DNA from: Acanthosoma haemorrhoidale
Lineage: Eukaryota > Arthropoda > Insecta > Hemiptera > Acanthosomatidae
Length of the DNA: 64,000 bases
Assembly: GCA_930367205.1 (NCBI GenBank)
Contig: OV884009.1
Coordinates: forward strand, 85,395,189-85,459,188
Direction of reading: 5' to 3'
Shown here: positions 51,577-62,860 of the stretch, piece after piece
How the letters are laid out: every line of letters starts with the position of its first letter
Position numbering within the stretch: the first letter of the stretch is position 1
Made by a program: the position numbers and the translations under genes
Notes under the pieces: generated by a model
What the model was told of the DNA's origin: nothing
Seen by the model: only the letters and a program-made list of their open reading frames with translations
Databases searched by the model: none

Positions 51577-53883
51577 CACTTTGTCAGAAAGTGTTTCTTT
51601 CCATTTCGTTGAAAAGGCAATGCTTACTGAGCCGATTAATTTTTAAAATAAAATTAAGTATTTCTGGACAAAAATGTTTTTTTTTTTCATTCAAAATCGT
51701 TTAAGAAGCTTTCACTGATTACCTCTTAATATCTTTCCTTCACTTTTAAATTCCTTTACTTCATAAATACTATTGACATAAACGAATTTCCATTCCGTTA
51801 GGTAACGACCTCAGTGTTTAAATAGCTTATAGATGAATGAAGCATTCTTGACATTTTCACAATTACCACCAAAATACTTAAATTATATATTTGATATTAA
51901 AGTATTATGTGACTGTAATTGATTCTGTCAAAGATACCGTATTGGTTAGATTATAACCAACCAAATTTTTAAAGTACAAAAAAGATCTTGTTAAAATTTG
52001 GGAAATGGAACATAGTCAAGGACTGGTTGCGGTTATCTCCGATATCACTGGTAAAAGTACAATTTAGAAGCTTCTCATTATCAAGTGGGTTGTGAAATGT
52101 TTCTCAATGTTGATTTAGGGGTTGTTTTCTAATAAAAGGTCATTAATCGATATGTGTGAGTGTGCTGCTATAAACAATCTGTTGTTTTTTTTGGTAGTTA
52201 ACAGACAGATGTTGCTGTCAGTTAATAAACAGATTCAGTGACTAGTATCATAACAATTATAAACTCAGTAAACGCACCTTAATTTACCGTTATGAATTTG
52301 TAAAGCTGCGTATACAATTATGGATGTTATAATTATGAAAATATAAATAATGGACAATTAGTCAGTTTAGTGGATTCAGGGCGCTCGCTATATTGCTAAG
52401 TCCTCACAGCTTCGCGACCGGCTCAGACCGGTTTGAAATCCCGAAATTGACGCCGAAACATCTTGCGGTTCAATGAAAACAAAATTTCGCTGAAATGAGC
52501 TTTACTTATCCAGATCTTTACTATACCTGATCTTCTATGGTCCTTGGTAAGTGGCCGACACTTGCGTAAACACGAAAACAACACGTAACGTAAACACATT
52601 TACGGATTTGCTTTGTTTCTACACTATTGTTATAGATGAAAAAATCCCAGATCAAATATACCTTTAGAATAGATAATGCGTTCCCCCCCCCCCCGTGAAT
52701 GTCTCGCGAAGGTCACCAGCAGGTAAAAAGGATATTTTTTTTTGCTAATTTATTTGTTAAATGTGATTAGGTTTTATACACAGAATATATGTCGGACAGA
52801 ATAAATTATTTTTAGGTGTTATTTATATTATAAATTTCCAAGTGATTATTTATCGATTCGGCATTTATACCTGCTGAAATAAAATAAAAAAACCGAACCC
52901 GGTATTTTTATTTAATTTGGAAATAAGGTAACGTTTTGTCGTTTCTTTTGTATTGAGTAAGTTTTTTTTTATTTTTCCTGCTATTTGATAACTTTTGTAA
53001 AATTATGTTATAAACAAATAAAATAACATGAAAAGGATTACCGTGACCTGTAAATTACAATAAGTAATTCAAGACGGATTGTAAATCAAAACGTAGCATT
53101 GAGAGACTCTACTTTTAAAAAGGTTTTAAGCCAATTTAATGACCCTCCCCCCAAAAAAAGATACAGCAATTGAAATTGCCTATTTAATGTCATCTAAGGC
53201 AATTTTAATACATCATTTTTTGTAAATATTTAAACTATTCTCACACAGATGGTCTAAACATGAAATTAATCAATTAACGAAACCAATTAATTGTTAGCTT
53301 ATTAAACATCCAATCATCCGATCATTTTAATTGCTGAAATATTTAATATCGTTATTGTAATTATTAGTTGTGGTACATAATATCGCCACACATTTTTAAT
53401 AATTATGGATTGTAGTACACAAATATTTATTTACATGGCCAGAATTCATATTGGGGCTCAGCGGATTGTCGTATGGACACCTTTTGAAACTGTCACAATT
53501 AAAATATTATTTTTTCTCTTCAAACAACAATTATGAAAATTTAATATTCCATTTTATTTTTTTAAATATTTTTCTTGATATGAAGATCACGTCAAGCATA
53601 GTTCTGGAATGTTTGTTAAGTAATATAAATTTTAAATAATTATTTCCAGACCTGTGTGCTTAAGAAGTATTTAATGTCAGAATTTTACTTCATCTAAGAT
53701 ACCTGTATTACTTGAAGCTCATAATATACTAATTATTTTCAGACAATTTTAGATCACAAGGAAATATTGAATACAATAATTTACCTCTATACGCTCCAAT
53801 ATGTGTATTTATAATTATCTTAGGAATGATTTTTTTTTTGTATTGCTCCAAAAATATTTATAATTATTAAAAAAATAATAGCA

Positions 53884-53907
53884 GGTTCGAGTCCCGATCC
53901 TGCCAGT
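53884..53907 (+). repeat. tRNA-like fragment, second copy
   Basis: GGTTCGAGTCCCGATCCTGCCAGT differs at one base from the string at 2169-2192. The upstream sequence is AT-rich and not tRNA-like, so it is only a 3' fragment. Confidence 0.35.
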
Positions 53908-54589
53908 ATGTTTCTTATTTGAGTTTTTAGTAATATTTATAAATAATAGTAGGACTTATGCCACTTATCGACGTTGGGATATTACAGATTATTCGCAAGT
54001 TCTGCATTAGCAAATTGACAAATTAAACTTATTTAACTTTTGAATACCCCTTTTTGTTTTCATTCCAAGGTTATTAAAGGGCTTTCATAATATTACAGTT
54101 TTATGTAGGATTTTTTTAATGGTTATTATAATATAATTGCAATACATGTTACTTATTGTTAAATTTTTCACCCACAAAATGACCAAGTAGGTGTTGATGT
54201 TTGAAATGGGTTTAATGATAAATATAGACATTGGGGAGTCTTAAGGGCTAATGTTGTCTTCAATACCGCCCTTGTGTTCGTAATTTACGATGTGACCGAT
54301 AGACTTTTATAGCCAATGTAAATTAGCGATTGTTTACGCCTGTAATTCGTTTATTTTATTTATTGAAGGGAAAAAAAATTATCATTCATTGTTTAAGCCC
54401 GAATAAGGGGTCTTGCGCTGACAAGTAATTATCTAACAAAGTACCCTCGTGAAATTTATTATAAATTTTAAAGTGTAAATTAGAGATAAATATTTTTTTT
54501 TGTTTAGTTTATATAACGAATTAATAATTATTGATAATATTATAAATGTTCTAAGAATATCTTTGTGTTTCGAATGTGAGTGTATTGAT

Positions 54590-54960
54590 TTTGTTTAAGT
54601 GAAATATGTTGGAAGGTAAACGAAACGAATACCGATACGGGACGCCTCCGAGGCCCCGTAATCGGATTAAGAACACTATATCCTTTATAGAGGATTAAAA
54701 GGACGGAGCACCGGTTGATAAGTCGCTCGCAGAGTCAGATTGGATTCAGATTTGAGTTGGCTAACACACACGCGAGTGCCCTCCATCATCTCACCGCCTT
54801 ATCGGCGTATGGTTTACTTATCACCGCCTTATCGGCCGATCGTTTATGTGGAGCACCTCTGGGGAGAGTTCGACTGGGAAGTCGTAGCAGTGAGGACCTC
54901 GCTCAACTCTCCACTAATCGATGCCATCGATAATTAGCAACGATGACAGATTGGGTACCC
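54590..54960. other. GC-rich island with promoter-like elements (possible LTR remnant)
   Basis: Stands out from the AT-rich surroundings. It contains TATATCCTTTATAGAGG, then an AGTCGCTCGCAGAGTC segment, and a short direct repeat CACCGCCTTATCGG twice (about 54795 and 54821). Overlapping 65- to 72-codon frames lack family features. It could be a solo LTR (TGTTGG near 54606) or a promoter or first exon of an unseen gene. Confidence 0.3.
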
Positions 54961-55003
54961 AATGAAGCCGTCCAAAGTACTGTACTTTATTCACTAGTAA
55001 ATT

Positions 55004-55185
55004 AGCAATTTAAGTATTTTTTTTTTAATCAGACAATTTAAGTATTCTCTGTATCAGATAGTTTAAGTATTTTTTTTTTATCAAATAGTTTAAGGAGTTT
55101 TTCTCTATCAGATAGTTTAAGTATTTTTTTTATCAAATAGTTTAAGGAGTTTTTATCAAATAGCTTAAGTATTTTTTTTTGGGTT
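55004..55185. repeat. Imperfect tandem repeat, TTTAAGTATTTTT / ATCAGATAG units
   Basis: About six units of roughly 24-35 bp alternate AGTTTAAGTATTTTTTT and AGTTTAAGGAGTTTTT with ATCAAATAG or ATCAGATAG. The variable T-run lengths point to slippage. Confidence 0.85.
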
Positions 55186-57764
55186 TTTAATCAAATGCTA
55201 TTTGTTTATTATCATCTAATAAATGTCGGTAATCTAAATCTGTCTTCCCCTAGATATGTCAATTCCCTGTAATATTTCAGGTTCCCCTGTCCTTGGGTAA
55301 TGCCCTCTCCTGGCATTAATATTTTCCCCAAATTCCTGTAAACATTTAGGGGGAGGAGGAAAAGAGAGAAAGTCGGGGGTTTACAACGATTTATATGAAA
55401 TATATTTTAGTGAAAAATGTTTCCAGTGAGTCACTAAACTATTAAAATTTGTTTGTATAAAATTTTGATTGTAAATATTTCATTTCAAGACGGCGACTAG
55501 GGAAATGGATTGAGTCCTTTGTCATAGTAGTCGATGGAAAGTCATCGTGCACGTGCATGTGAGAAGGTCATGGTGTGTTACAGGCTCAGTGTTACTCAAT
55601 CATCTGTCACATAGAACTCTCGAGTCACAGTCACTTTTGCCAGACGTATTTCCCTTTTCCAAATCGGAAGGGAATCACTGAAACAGCTAAGGTGCTGGTT
55701 GGTATTAAGAACAGATCAGCTTTGAATTATTTTTGAAAAACTTTAATGCTGAAATGTTATAACTGTTAAACATCATAGCGAGTATACACGGAGTCTGGTA
55801 TTTCCACAGGATCTAACATCGTGAAAAGTCTTGCGTTCCCAATGTTTGGCCTCTACATTTAATAACATGTTTCCTGCTACAAAATAAACTATTTAGATAG
55901 AATGCCAAACAATCAACAAGAAAATAATTTGCTTTCAACCAGGTACTGTAGGTTCTACTAAATTTCCTTTAAAAATGAAGCTAGAGCCTATGTGATATTT
56001 CAAAGGTAAATTGAACGACAACCCTGTATCTATTAAGGTGTACTTGTTTAGGTACAGTAATTGGACATATGTGAATCAAACATGTAGTAGCATACAAAGT
56101 ATTTTTTTTTCAAATTATGATTAAGTCTTCCCCGAATTATGTGTATTCTTTTGAGCCATTTTTAATGACAAATGTTTGTCTATTCAGGAATGTTCTGGCT
56201 TTAGTATGAATAAATGAAGAGCACTATTAAAATAAACATACTTGATTTGTTGAGCAACTATGAATTGGATACATAAGTAAGAAAAGTAATTATTATAAGG
56301 ATATAATACTTAAAAACCACAAAAAAAAAAATCATTTTATTAATGATATTTCCTTCACTTGTCAGTTTGATTTTAATAGATTTATTTTACAGTAATTTTG
56401 CTAGATTTCTTTGTAACTTTGTTTCTTAAAAGCGATTTTCAGTAACTTAGTTGGTTTTCGGAATTCGCTAGGTATGTGTCCAACTTTTCATGTAACATCT
56501 ATGAACTATGAAACAATAGCTAGGTAGAAATATTGTTTTAAATATAGAGTTGTATTTCAATGTGAAATTTAAAAGATGAAGGTAAAATCAACATGTTTTC
56601 AAATACAAATCCTACATAATGTTGGCCATGTAATAGCTTACTATTACAGTACGTCTATGATACTAACTCATTACAGTATAGTCTACATAAGTACGCATTC
56701 CTATTGTTAATTTGATGGTAAATCCAATGGATATGGCGAGAGTTGTATCTATCTGCACTTTTTGTGTCAAGTGCACTTAGTATTCCTAGAGCAGGAGTAC
56801 CTGACCTTTTTGTATCAAAGATCTCTTCCTAGAATATCGGTCAAGCAGTGGGTACCGTTTATTTGTTCAAAGTAAATTTTCTATTGGACATACTTCCAAA
56901 AATATAATTTTAGCATATAAAAAATATTGTATATATTCTCATGTAAAAAATATATTTTTTTCAATAATATGAATAAAAGTATACATGGTATTAAAATTAT
57001 TTATACAAAATATGAATCTTAAGTCAATGTGATCTTTGAGAACGATTTCATTGTTCATTTCTTCATAATTAGGCGAGTGTATTAATATTCCTGCTCTTAA
57101 GCAATTATCAAGATGTTCATTTTATCATGTATGGTGTTTTTTTTTTCAAGAATAGAAATTTGTCTCTGTCAACTATGCTCCAGAGATTCTCATTTAACAC
57201 ATTGGATTTGAGAGCAATCTCGTTCTAAAGATACAAAATTCCTATATCCAGTTATTCTGAACCCTCAGACTAATTCTGCATTATACGTAGATATTTCGGT
57301 TACGTTTACTCGTCGAGTAAAATGGTCAATCAAAAAGGTTACCATTCGCTCGTTCATATTAAACTGTTGAAGTAATTTTTCAAACTTGCCTTGAATTAAT
57401 TGAAGGTTGATAACAAATAAAGAATAATTATTTTCAAACGATATAGGCAAGCGAATATTTCTCCAAATTTAAACATTTTTTATCGTGAATTTTATCTCCG
57501 GAAGTCATGTTGCCCGCGGGCACAAGGTTGGCGGCCCTTATCCTATAGTTTAGTTGGAGATGATGATTTCTGTCTGATCGTTTTAGATGACCGTCATACT
57601 GTCAGAATAACCAGAATTATGTAATTTTATTGTACTTCTGTCAGATAAATAATGAAAAGTTGTTAGTTTAGTTTGAAAATACCATCGTCAATAAGTTGAA
57701 AATATTTAATGATAAAATCGCTTAGAATAATGGGATTCAGTCCATGCGCTAGTAATACAAATAA
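55186..57764. other. Intergenic DNA, possible old hAT remnant
   Basis: No gene recognised. A block from about 56787 (GAGCAGGAGTACCTGACCTTTTT) to about 57550 (GGCACAAGGTTGGCGGCCCTTA) has weakly inverted ends of the hAT 'CAGGGG...' style, but the match is poor and no target duplication was found. Confidence 0.3.
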
Positions 57765-58835
57765 AAAATCGTAATTGTAATAAAATTACAATCTGGCTTA
57801 TTGGATAATATGTAATTGTGATCATTGTTCTCAATCATACCATATTTACAATTCTTCATTCATACAGTATTTACACACAGCCCAGAAACCTCCCAAATTC
57901 ACATGGTTGTCACATGCGAAAGAGGAAGCGGAGTCTTGGGAAGACCCCACGTTCCTCCTTCAGCCGCGTCACGGGATACGAGCCAGTGGAAATGACCTTA
58001 CTAATGATCCCAATTCTCCGAAAATTTGTAGATACATTTAACAACATCCTCTGCTTTTTATAGTTCGATTAAGACATAATAAAAAGGAAGTACATATTAT
58101 TTTGGCTGGCTATCTATCCAAGTTTTCGATAGAATTTCATGAACTTGGAAGGAATGAGTTCAAACGTGTAAGGTATATTAATATCGTTATGAAGGGTTTT
58201 GTTATTTACGTAATAAGGGTCAATAATTAGTATTCACAGGACTTTTGATTGAAAGGATTGGATTCACTTGATGTTCGACTTTTTTACTGTCCCCCATAGT
58301 CCTATTTCGTATGTATAGATTGACATAAGTATAACATTGTAGATTAGTAATTTATTTTGTATTGAGAGATGGGATGTCCTTCGAAGTAGTCTGTATAGTT
58401 GTCCAAAGCGTCTGTTTAGTTCATGTCTTTTGAGCCGCGTGTGTGGGTTCCATGTCCACCTTTTTCAAGATGTAAGCCTAAATACCGTACTGTCTCGGAT
58501 ACAGGAAAGAGGGATAGAATTGAAAAAAAAACAAAACTAGTGGATAGGACTTGTGGCAGAGGGTAAAGGTGGACACATTTTGCTTCATTAACTTTGAACC
58601 ACCGTGAGCGTTTATCGCAATTACTGATTGCCTTATAAAAGGCAGATTGTAATTATAGCCCAATAAAGAGTATAGTATCTGAACTTTGAACCACCATTTG
58701 TATGTATATAGGTCATAGAGGATGGAACCCAGGACACTGCTCTATGGAACTCCTGATTTTATAGGATAGTATTTAGAATATTCTAAACCACAGCGGACTT
58801 GGAAGAAGCGATTTGAAAGGTAGGACTGTAGGGTT
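57765..58835 (-). mobile_element. 5'-truncated Jockey copy (3' fragment)
   Basis: Closely matches the 3' part of the element at 59299 (from about the GVPQGS box of the RT to the AATAAA end), with a small internal deletion near 58690 and multiple frame breaks. Same strand and only 0.5 kb away, so it is an independent 5'-truncated insertion or part of a local duplication. Confidence 0.85.
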
Positions 58836-58920
58836 AGGGCAGTAATAGGTGCTGTTAGTGTATCGAGCTATTCGGTGAGGAAGATTAATTGTTACTGCTG
58901 AATTAGAAACTGCTAAGCGG

Positions 58921-59159
58921 ACCTTACAATATTAGTGTTGATGGCATTACCTACATAAGTCCTTTATCATTACGCCTTCATTACTTTTCAACTTACACGA
59001 TCATCGTTAATGTCATTACAACCTATTGATGAAAAGTAATGACATTAACGATGATCGTATAAGTTAAAAAGTAATGAAGCCGTAGGAGCAATGATAAAAG
59101 TCTTATTATGGTAATCTATGACATTACAGATAATGGCATTAATACTGATCGTGTAAGGT
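58921..59159. mobile_element. Foldback/MITE element with long imperfect hairpin
   Basis: 239 bp with ends ACCTTACA...TGTAAGGT and a central stem in which 58983-59019 pairs with 59036-59072 (35 of 37 positions) around a 16-base loop. The outer parts also pair imperfectly (TTGATGGCATTA with TAATGGCATTAA). The flanks GCGG/GCGA do not give a clear target duplication. Confidence 0.75.
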
Positions 59160-59475
59160 GCGATTTAGAAGGCGGTTTTTCGAACAAGACAAATAAAAGA
59201 ACCGTGACATAGATGCAGCATTGGGAACACTTAAACTGGTCAGAGGAAGTTATTTTTATGATGAGGCCCATATTTTTTTTAATGTTATTAGATAGAAAAT
59301 TTTTTTTATATATAATTCCTTTATTGTGCTAAAATTACAATCTGCCTTGCTAGGCAATAAGTAATTAAGATATACGATCATTCATACCATATTTACATTT
59401 CATCATTCACTCGCTCATTCATTCAGGACATGATTGGAGAAACTGGCCATTGCCAGGACTCCCACTGTCACTTGA

Positions 59476-62166
59476 TTATAGCAGGTCACGAGGCCACTGC
59501 CGTTTCAGTCTCCGAGGAGGATTATAAGGATGAGTGACGCAGTGCAGTGACTGTGCTACAGGATTAGGGTGGTTGGAAAGGCTACTGTGGAATTTCGTAA
59601 ACTTGGAAGGGATGAGTTCTAGAATGTAGGGTATATTAAGGTCGTTATGAAGGGTTTTGTTGCTGGCATAATAAGGGGCATTTACTATTGTTCTCAGGAC
59701 TTTTGATTGAAAGGATTGGATACGCTTGATGTTCGACTTTTTTGCTGTCCCCCATAGCTCTATTCCGTATGTCCAGATTGGTTTTAGTATAACTTTGTAG
59801 ATTAGTAGTTTATTTTCTATTGAGAGATGGGATGTCCTTTGAAGTAGTCTGTATAGTTGTCCAAAGCGTCTGTTTAGTTCTTGTCTTTTTAGTCTCGTAT
59901 GTGGGTTCCAGGTCAGTCGTTTATCGAGATGGAAGCCTAAATACCGTACTGTCTCGGATACAGGGAGAGGAATAGAATTAAAATAAACTAGTGGACAAGA
60001 CTTGCGACAAAGGGTGAAGGTAATGTGGGAACATTTTGCTTCATTAACTTTGATCCGCCATTGGTTGCACCAATAATCGATCTCGTCAAGGTGTTTTTGA
60101 AGGTTATGGGATGCTATGTCGGGGTCTGGGTTAGATGACAAGACTGCAGTGTCATCTGCAAATGTGGCCAAGAAGGTATTGGGAGTAGAGGGGACATCAG
60201 CGGTGTATAGGTTGTAGAGGATGGGGCCCAGGACACTGCCCTGTGGAACTCCTGCATTTATAGGATAGTAGTTTGAATATTCCAAACCACAGCGGACTTG
60301 GAAGAAGCGGTTTGAAAGGTAGGACTGTAGGATTAGGAAAAGGGTCTGTGGTAAATATCTTTTGAGCTTGTAGAGTAAACCTGCGTGCGAAACCCTGTCA
60401 AAAGCTTGAGCTATATCAAGAAAGGCAGCAGTGCAATACTGTTTGGTTTCAAGGGCTGAGGAGATGTGATCAACAACGCGAAGGCCGTGTTGAGCAGTGG
60501 AATGTCGTTGGCGGAAACCAAATTGGTGTGTAGGAAAAAGGTTTTTGGATTCAATAATTGGAAGTAGACGTTTTAGTAGAAGTTTCTCAAATATTTTTGA
60601 GAGGATAGGGAGTAGGCTTATTGGACGGTAAGATGAGGCGTCATTGGGTGGTTTACCGGGTTCGGCGAATAGGACAATAATGGAATGTTTCCAGAGGAGT
60701 GGGAAGTGCGTCGTTCGGATAATGCAATTATATATATAGGTTAGGAAGATTATGGCTTTAGGAGGAAGTTGTTTGAGAATTTGAGGAGTAAGGAGATCAT
60801 ATCCAGGGGATTTTCGGTAAGGTAAGTTTTTCAAAAGGTATTTGACCTCAGAGGGATTAACGGCTTTTGGTGGAATAGAGAGAGGAATAGGTGAAGCGAG
60901 GAAATCTTCCACAGTTGTGCTGTGAGTATGGCTTTGATGAGAAAGGTTAGGTGTGAAAGTATGGGTAAGATGCAGAGCAAATTCCTCCGACCTATCCCCA
61001 TCCGAAGCCGCCCAGGACCCATCATCACGACGGAGCGGATGTGAAACAGGTTGATACTTTAGGATTTTTTTGGTTACATTCCACAAGGAGTTATCCCTGG
61101 TAGACAGAGAGGAGAGGTAGGAATTGAAAGAATCGGAACGGAAGGATGCCAATCGCCGCTTTACCAATCGGCAGTACTGATTGTACGAGCGGCGATCGGC
61201 AGGATGCCGGGATCTTTGCCACACTGTTCTGGAGCGGTGTTTGGATAGGATTAGATCTTTGAGATGCTGAGGTAAACTATTATGATTATGAATTTTTGGG
61301 TGACGATGGGGTGACGATGCCTCCCAAGCCGACCTCTGGACCAGAGTAGTGAAAGAATGCACTGCATCGTCTAGGTCTTGGGATGTTTTCAGGGATAATT
61401 TGAGGTTTACGGACTCTGTAAGAAGCTGACGGAAGTGGTCCCAATCGACTGGGCCCCTAATAAATGAAGGAGGAGATAGTTTGTGAATTGGTTTTAGGGA
61501 AATGGTTAATAATAAAGGGCTATGATCGGAGGAGAGGTCATCGAGGCGCTCGAGTGAATAGTTTAGTGTTCCTAAACTATTGTAGAAGAAGAAGTCTAGG
61601 AGATCTGGATTTCGGTTGGGATCTGATGGCCAATAGGTGGCTGTGTCAGGAGAGATCGTGGAGCAATGTTTCCGTGTGAGTGCAGACAGCAAAGCACGTC
61701 CGCGTGTATTCGTGGATCTTGACCCCCAGTGTTGGTGCTTTGCATTAAAGTCCCCACCCACAAGGAAACAATGTCCTATGGAGTCTAGAAAGGAGATGAA
61801 TTGGGAATCGGAAATGGATTTATTGGGAGGGCAGTACACTGATGCTAGAGTAAGGGGGAAAGGGAAGGTGCTGATTGACACTGCAGTGGACTGAAGGAAA
61901 TCATGTGCTACCAAAGGAACTATGTGATGAGAAATGGAATTATGAACAATGACAGCGGTACCTGCATGAGCTCTTCCATCTGGGTGATCAGTTCGGTAAG
62001 TATGGTACTGTCGAATCGTAAATGGTCGTTTTCTAGTAAGTCTTGTTTCAGTAATGAGAGCTACGTCGATGTTCTTGTCGTGGAGTAGTGCTGTCAGTTC
62101 GTTAGTGTGGGTGCGAACACCATTCGCATTCCAAAGGAGAATGGATAAGGAGTCGGAAGGATCCAC
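59476..62166 (-). CDS. Jockey ORF2: endonuclease-reverse transcriptase
   Basis: 896 open codons. The apurinic-type endonuclease spans about 1-220: WNANG (12-16), E40 in ITET, GGDFNAKH (137-144) and SSDHS (212-216). The reverse transcriptase spans about 480-740: RPISLL (514-519), AFLDIAQAFD (581-590), GVPQGS (639-644) and catalytic FADD (669-672). It copies element RNA into nicked target DNA. The frame starts at GTG directly after the ORF1 stop (TAA GTG GAT), with no early in-frame ATG, suggesting the original ATG changed to GTG. So the enzyme may not be made despite an intact frame. Confidence 0.92.
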   Translation of the reverse strand: MDPSDSLSILLWNANGVRTHTNELTALLHDKNIDVALITETRLTRKRPFTIRQYHTYRTDHPDGRAHAGTAVIVHNSISHHIVPLVAHDFLQSTAVSISTFPFPLTLASVYCPPNKSISDSQFISFLDSIGHCFLVGGDFNAKHQHWGSRSTNTRGRALLSALTRKHCSTISPDTATYWPSDPNRNPDLLDFFFYNSLGTLNYSLERLDDLSSDHSPLLLTISLKPIHKLSPPSFIRGPVDWDHFRQLLTESVNLKLSLKTSQDLDDAVHSFTTLVQRSAWEASSPHRHPKIHNHNSLPQHLKDLILSKHRSRTVWQRSRHPADRRSYNQYCRLVKRRLASFRSDSFNSYLSSLSTRDNSLWNVTKKILKYQPVSHPLRRDDGSWAASDGDRSEEFALHLTHTFTPNLSHQSHTHSTTVEDFLASPIPLSIPPKAVNPSEVKYLLKNLPYRKSPGYDLLTPQILKQLPPKAIIFLTYIYNCIIRTTHFPLLWKHSIIVLFAEPGKPPNDASSYRPISLLPILSKIFEKLLLKRLLPIIESKNLFPTHQFGFRQRHSTAQHGLRVVDHISSALETKQYCTAAFLDIAQAFDRVSHAGLLYKLKRYLPQTLFLILQSYLSNRFFQVRCGLEYSNYYPINAGVPQGSVLGPILYNLYTADVPSTPNTFLATFADDTAVLSSNPDPDIASHNLQKHLDEIDYWCNQWRIKVNEAKCSHITFTLCRKSCPLVYFNSIPLPVSETVRYLGFHLDKRLTWNPHTRLKRQELNRRFGQLYRLLQRTSHLSIENKLLIYKVILKPIWTYGIELWGTAKKSNIKRIQSFQSKVLRTIVNAPYYASNKTLHNDLNIPYILELIPSKFTKFHSSLSNHPNPVAQSLHCVTHPYNPPRRLKRQWPRDLL

Positions 62167-62860
62167 TTATGGATTTTGTTTAACGGGGATAAGGTAGGAG
62201 ACCAGATTTGTAAGTAGGGAAATGAGAGGAGTAATTAGGGTTCTGAACTCTGTAAGAAATGAGGTTAAAAGGCTAGTGAGATCCGAAGAACTTGAAGGTG
62301 GAGGAATGTACGATATGTGTGGCTGAGGATGGGATAGAGTTTGTGGGTTGACGGGATGAACGGAATGCTGGGAAAGGTGGTCTTGTGTACAGGGGGTGGG
62401 TGGTGCCTGTGGCTGCTCTCTGTTGCGAACGGCATCGGCGAAAGAGACAGTAGGCCTCAAGTTTCTGGCTGGGCCGCTTCTTGCTGCAAGTTTTTCCACT
62501 TCTGGCTGACGGCGTTGTTCGGTCCTCGACTTCAGCGTTCTGTAAGCCTTGCAGCCCTTGTAGTTGGCCGGATGGCCTTGCTTGCAGAGTACGCATACCG
62601 CAGGCGATTTTAGGGGCTTTTTGCACAATTCGCTTTTGTGCTGCCCACTACACTTAACACATCTGGGAGGGTGGTGGCAGTAAGATTTCGTGTGCCCATA
62701 TGCCTAACAATTATGGCACTGGACGATGTCTCGTTTGGGGAACGGTTTTTCAACCTGTACCCTTGTATAGTACAGGTGTGTTAGTTCATAAATCTTCTCT
62801 ACTCCAGGTGTTCGCTCGAGATCAACGAAGAACAGTAGATAGAAAATTAAGCACTAGACT
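62167..62860 (-). pseudogene. Jockey ORF1 (gag-like) C-terminal part, with premature stop
   Basis: Reads from about 62860 through FFVDLERTPGV and VEKPFPKRDIVQC, then a series of CCHC zinc knuckles. The first is interrupted by TAG at about 62705-62703 (HNC-stop-AYGHTKSYC). The last 153 codons are open and end at the TAA at 62169-62167 with a Pro/Ser-rich tail. This is the nucleic-acid-binding RNP protein of Jockey elements, here N-terminally truncated and broken. Confidence 0.82.

Larger units (their letters stand above)
50472..54590. other. AT-rich intergenic DNA
   Basis: No gene recognised. Contains a diverged short tandem repeat around 50505-50575 (GTGCCxGAAATxTGTTTA twice), the perfect hairpin at 51534-51576, a C10 run near 52683-52694 and a tRNA-like fragment at 53884-53907. 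Confidence 0.45.
59299..62860 (-). mobile_element. Jockey-type non-LTR retrotransposon, 5' truncated
   Basis: Minus-strand element whose 3' end has AATAAAGG followed by an A-rich tail near 59299-59312. ORF2 is uninterrupted. ORF1 keeps only its C-terminal half and has one internal stop. Coding similarity stops near 62860, consistent with 5' truncation during target-primed reverse transcription. Two more copies of the family lie in the window (57765-58835, 29740-30690). Confidence 0.9.

Noticed and set aside
55004..55185. Regularly spaced repeats considered as a CRISPR-like array
   Set aside because: The units are T-rich, of variable length and without unique spacers; this is slippage-type tandem repetition in a eukaryotic genome.
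61464..62613. Several plus-strand frames of 61-90 codons
   Set aside because: Antisense shadows of the Jockey ORF2 and ORF1 coding regions.
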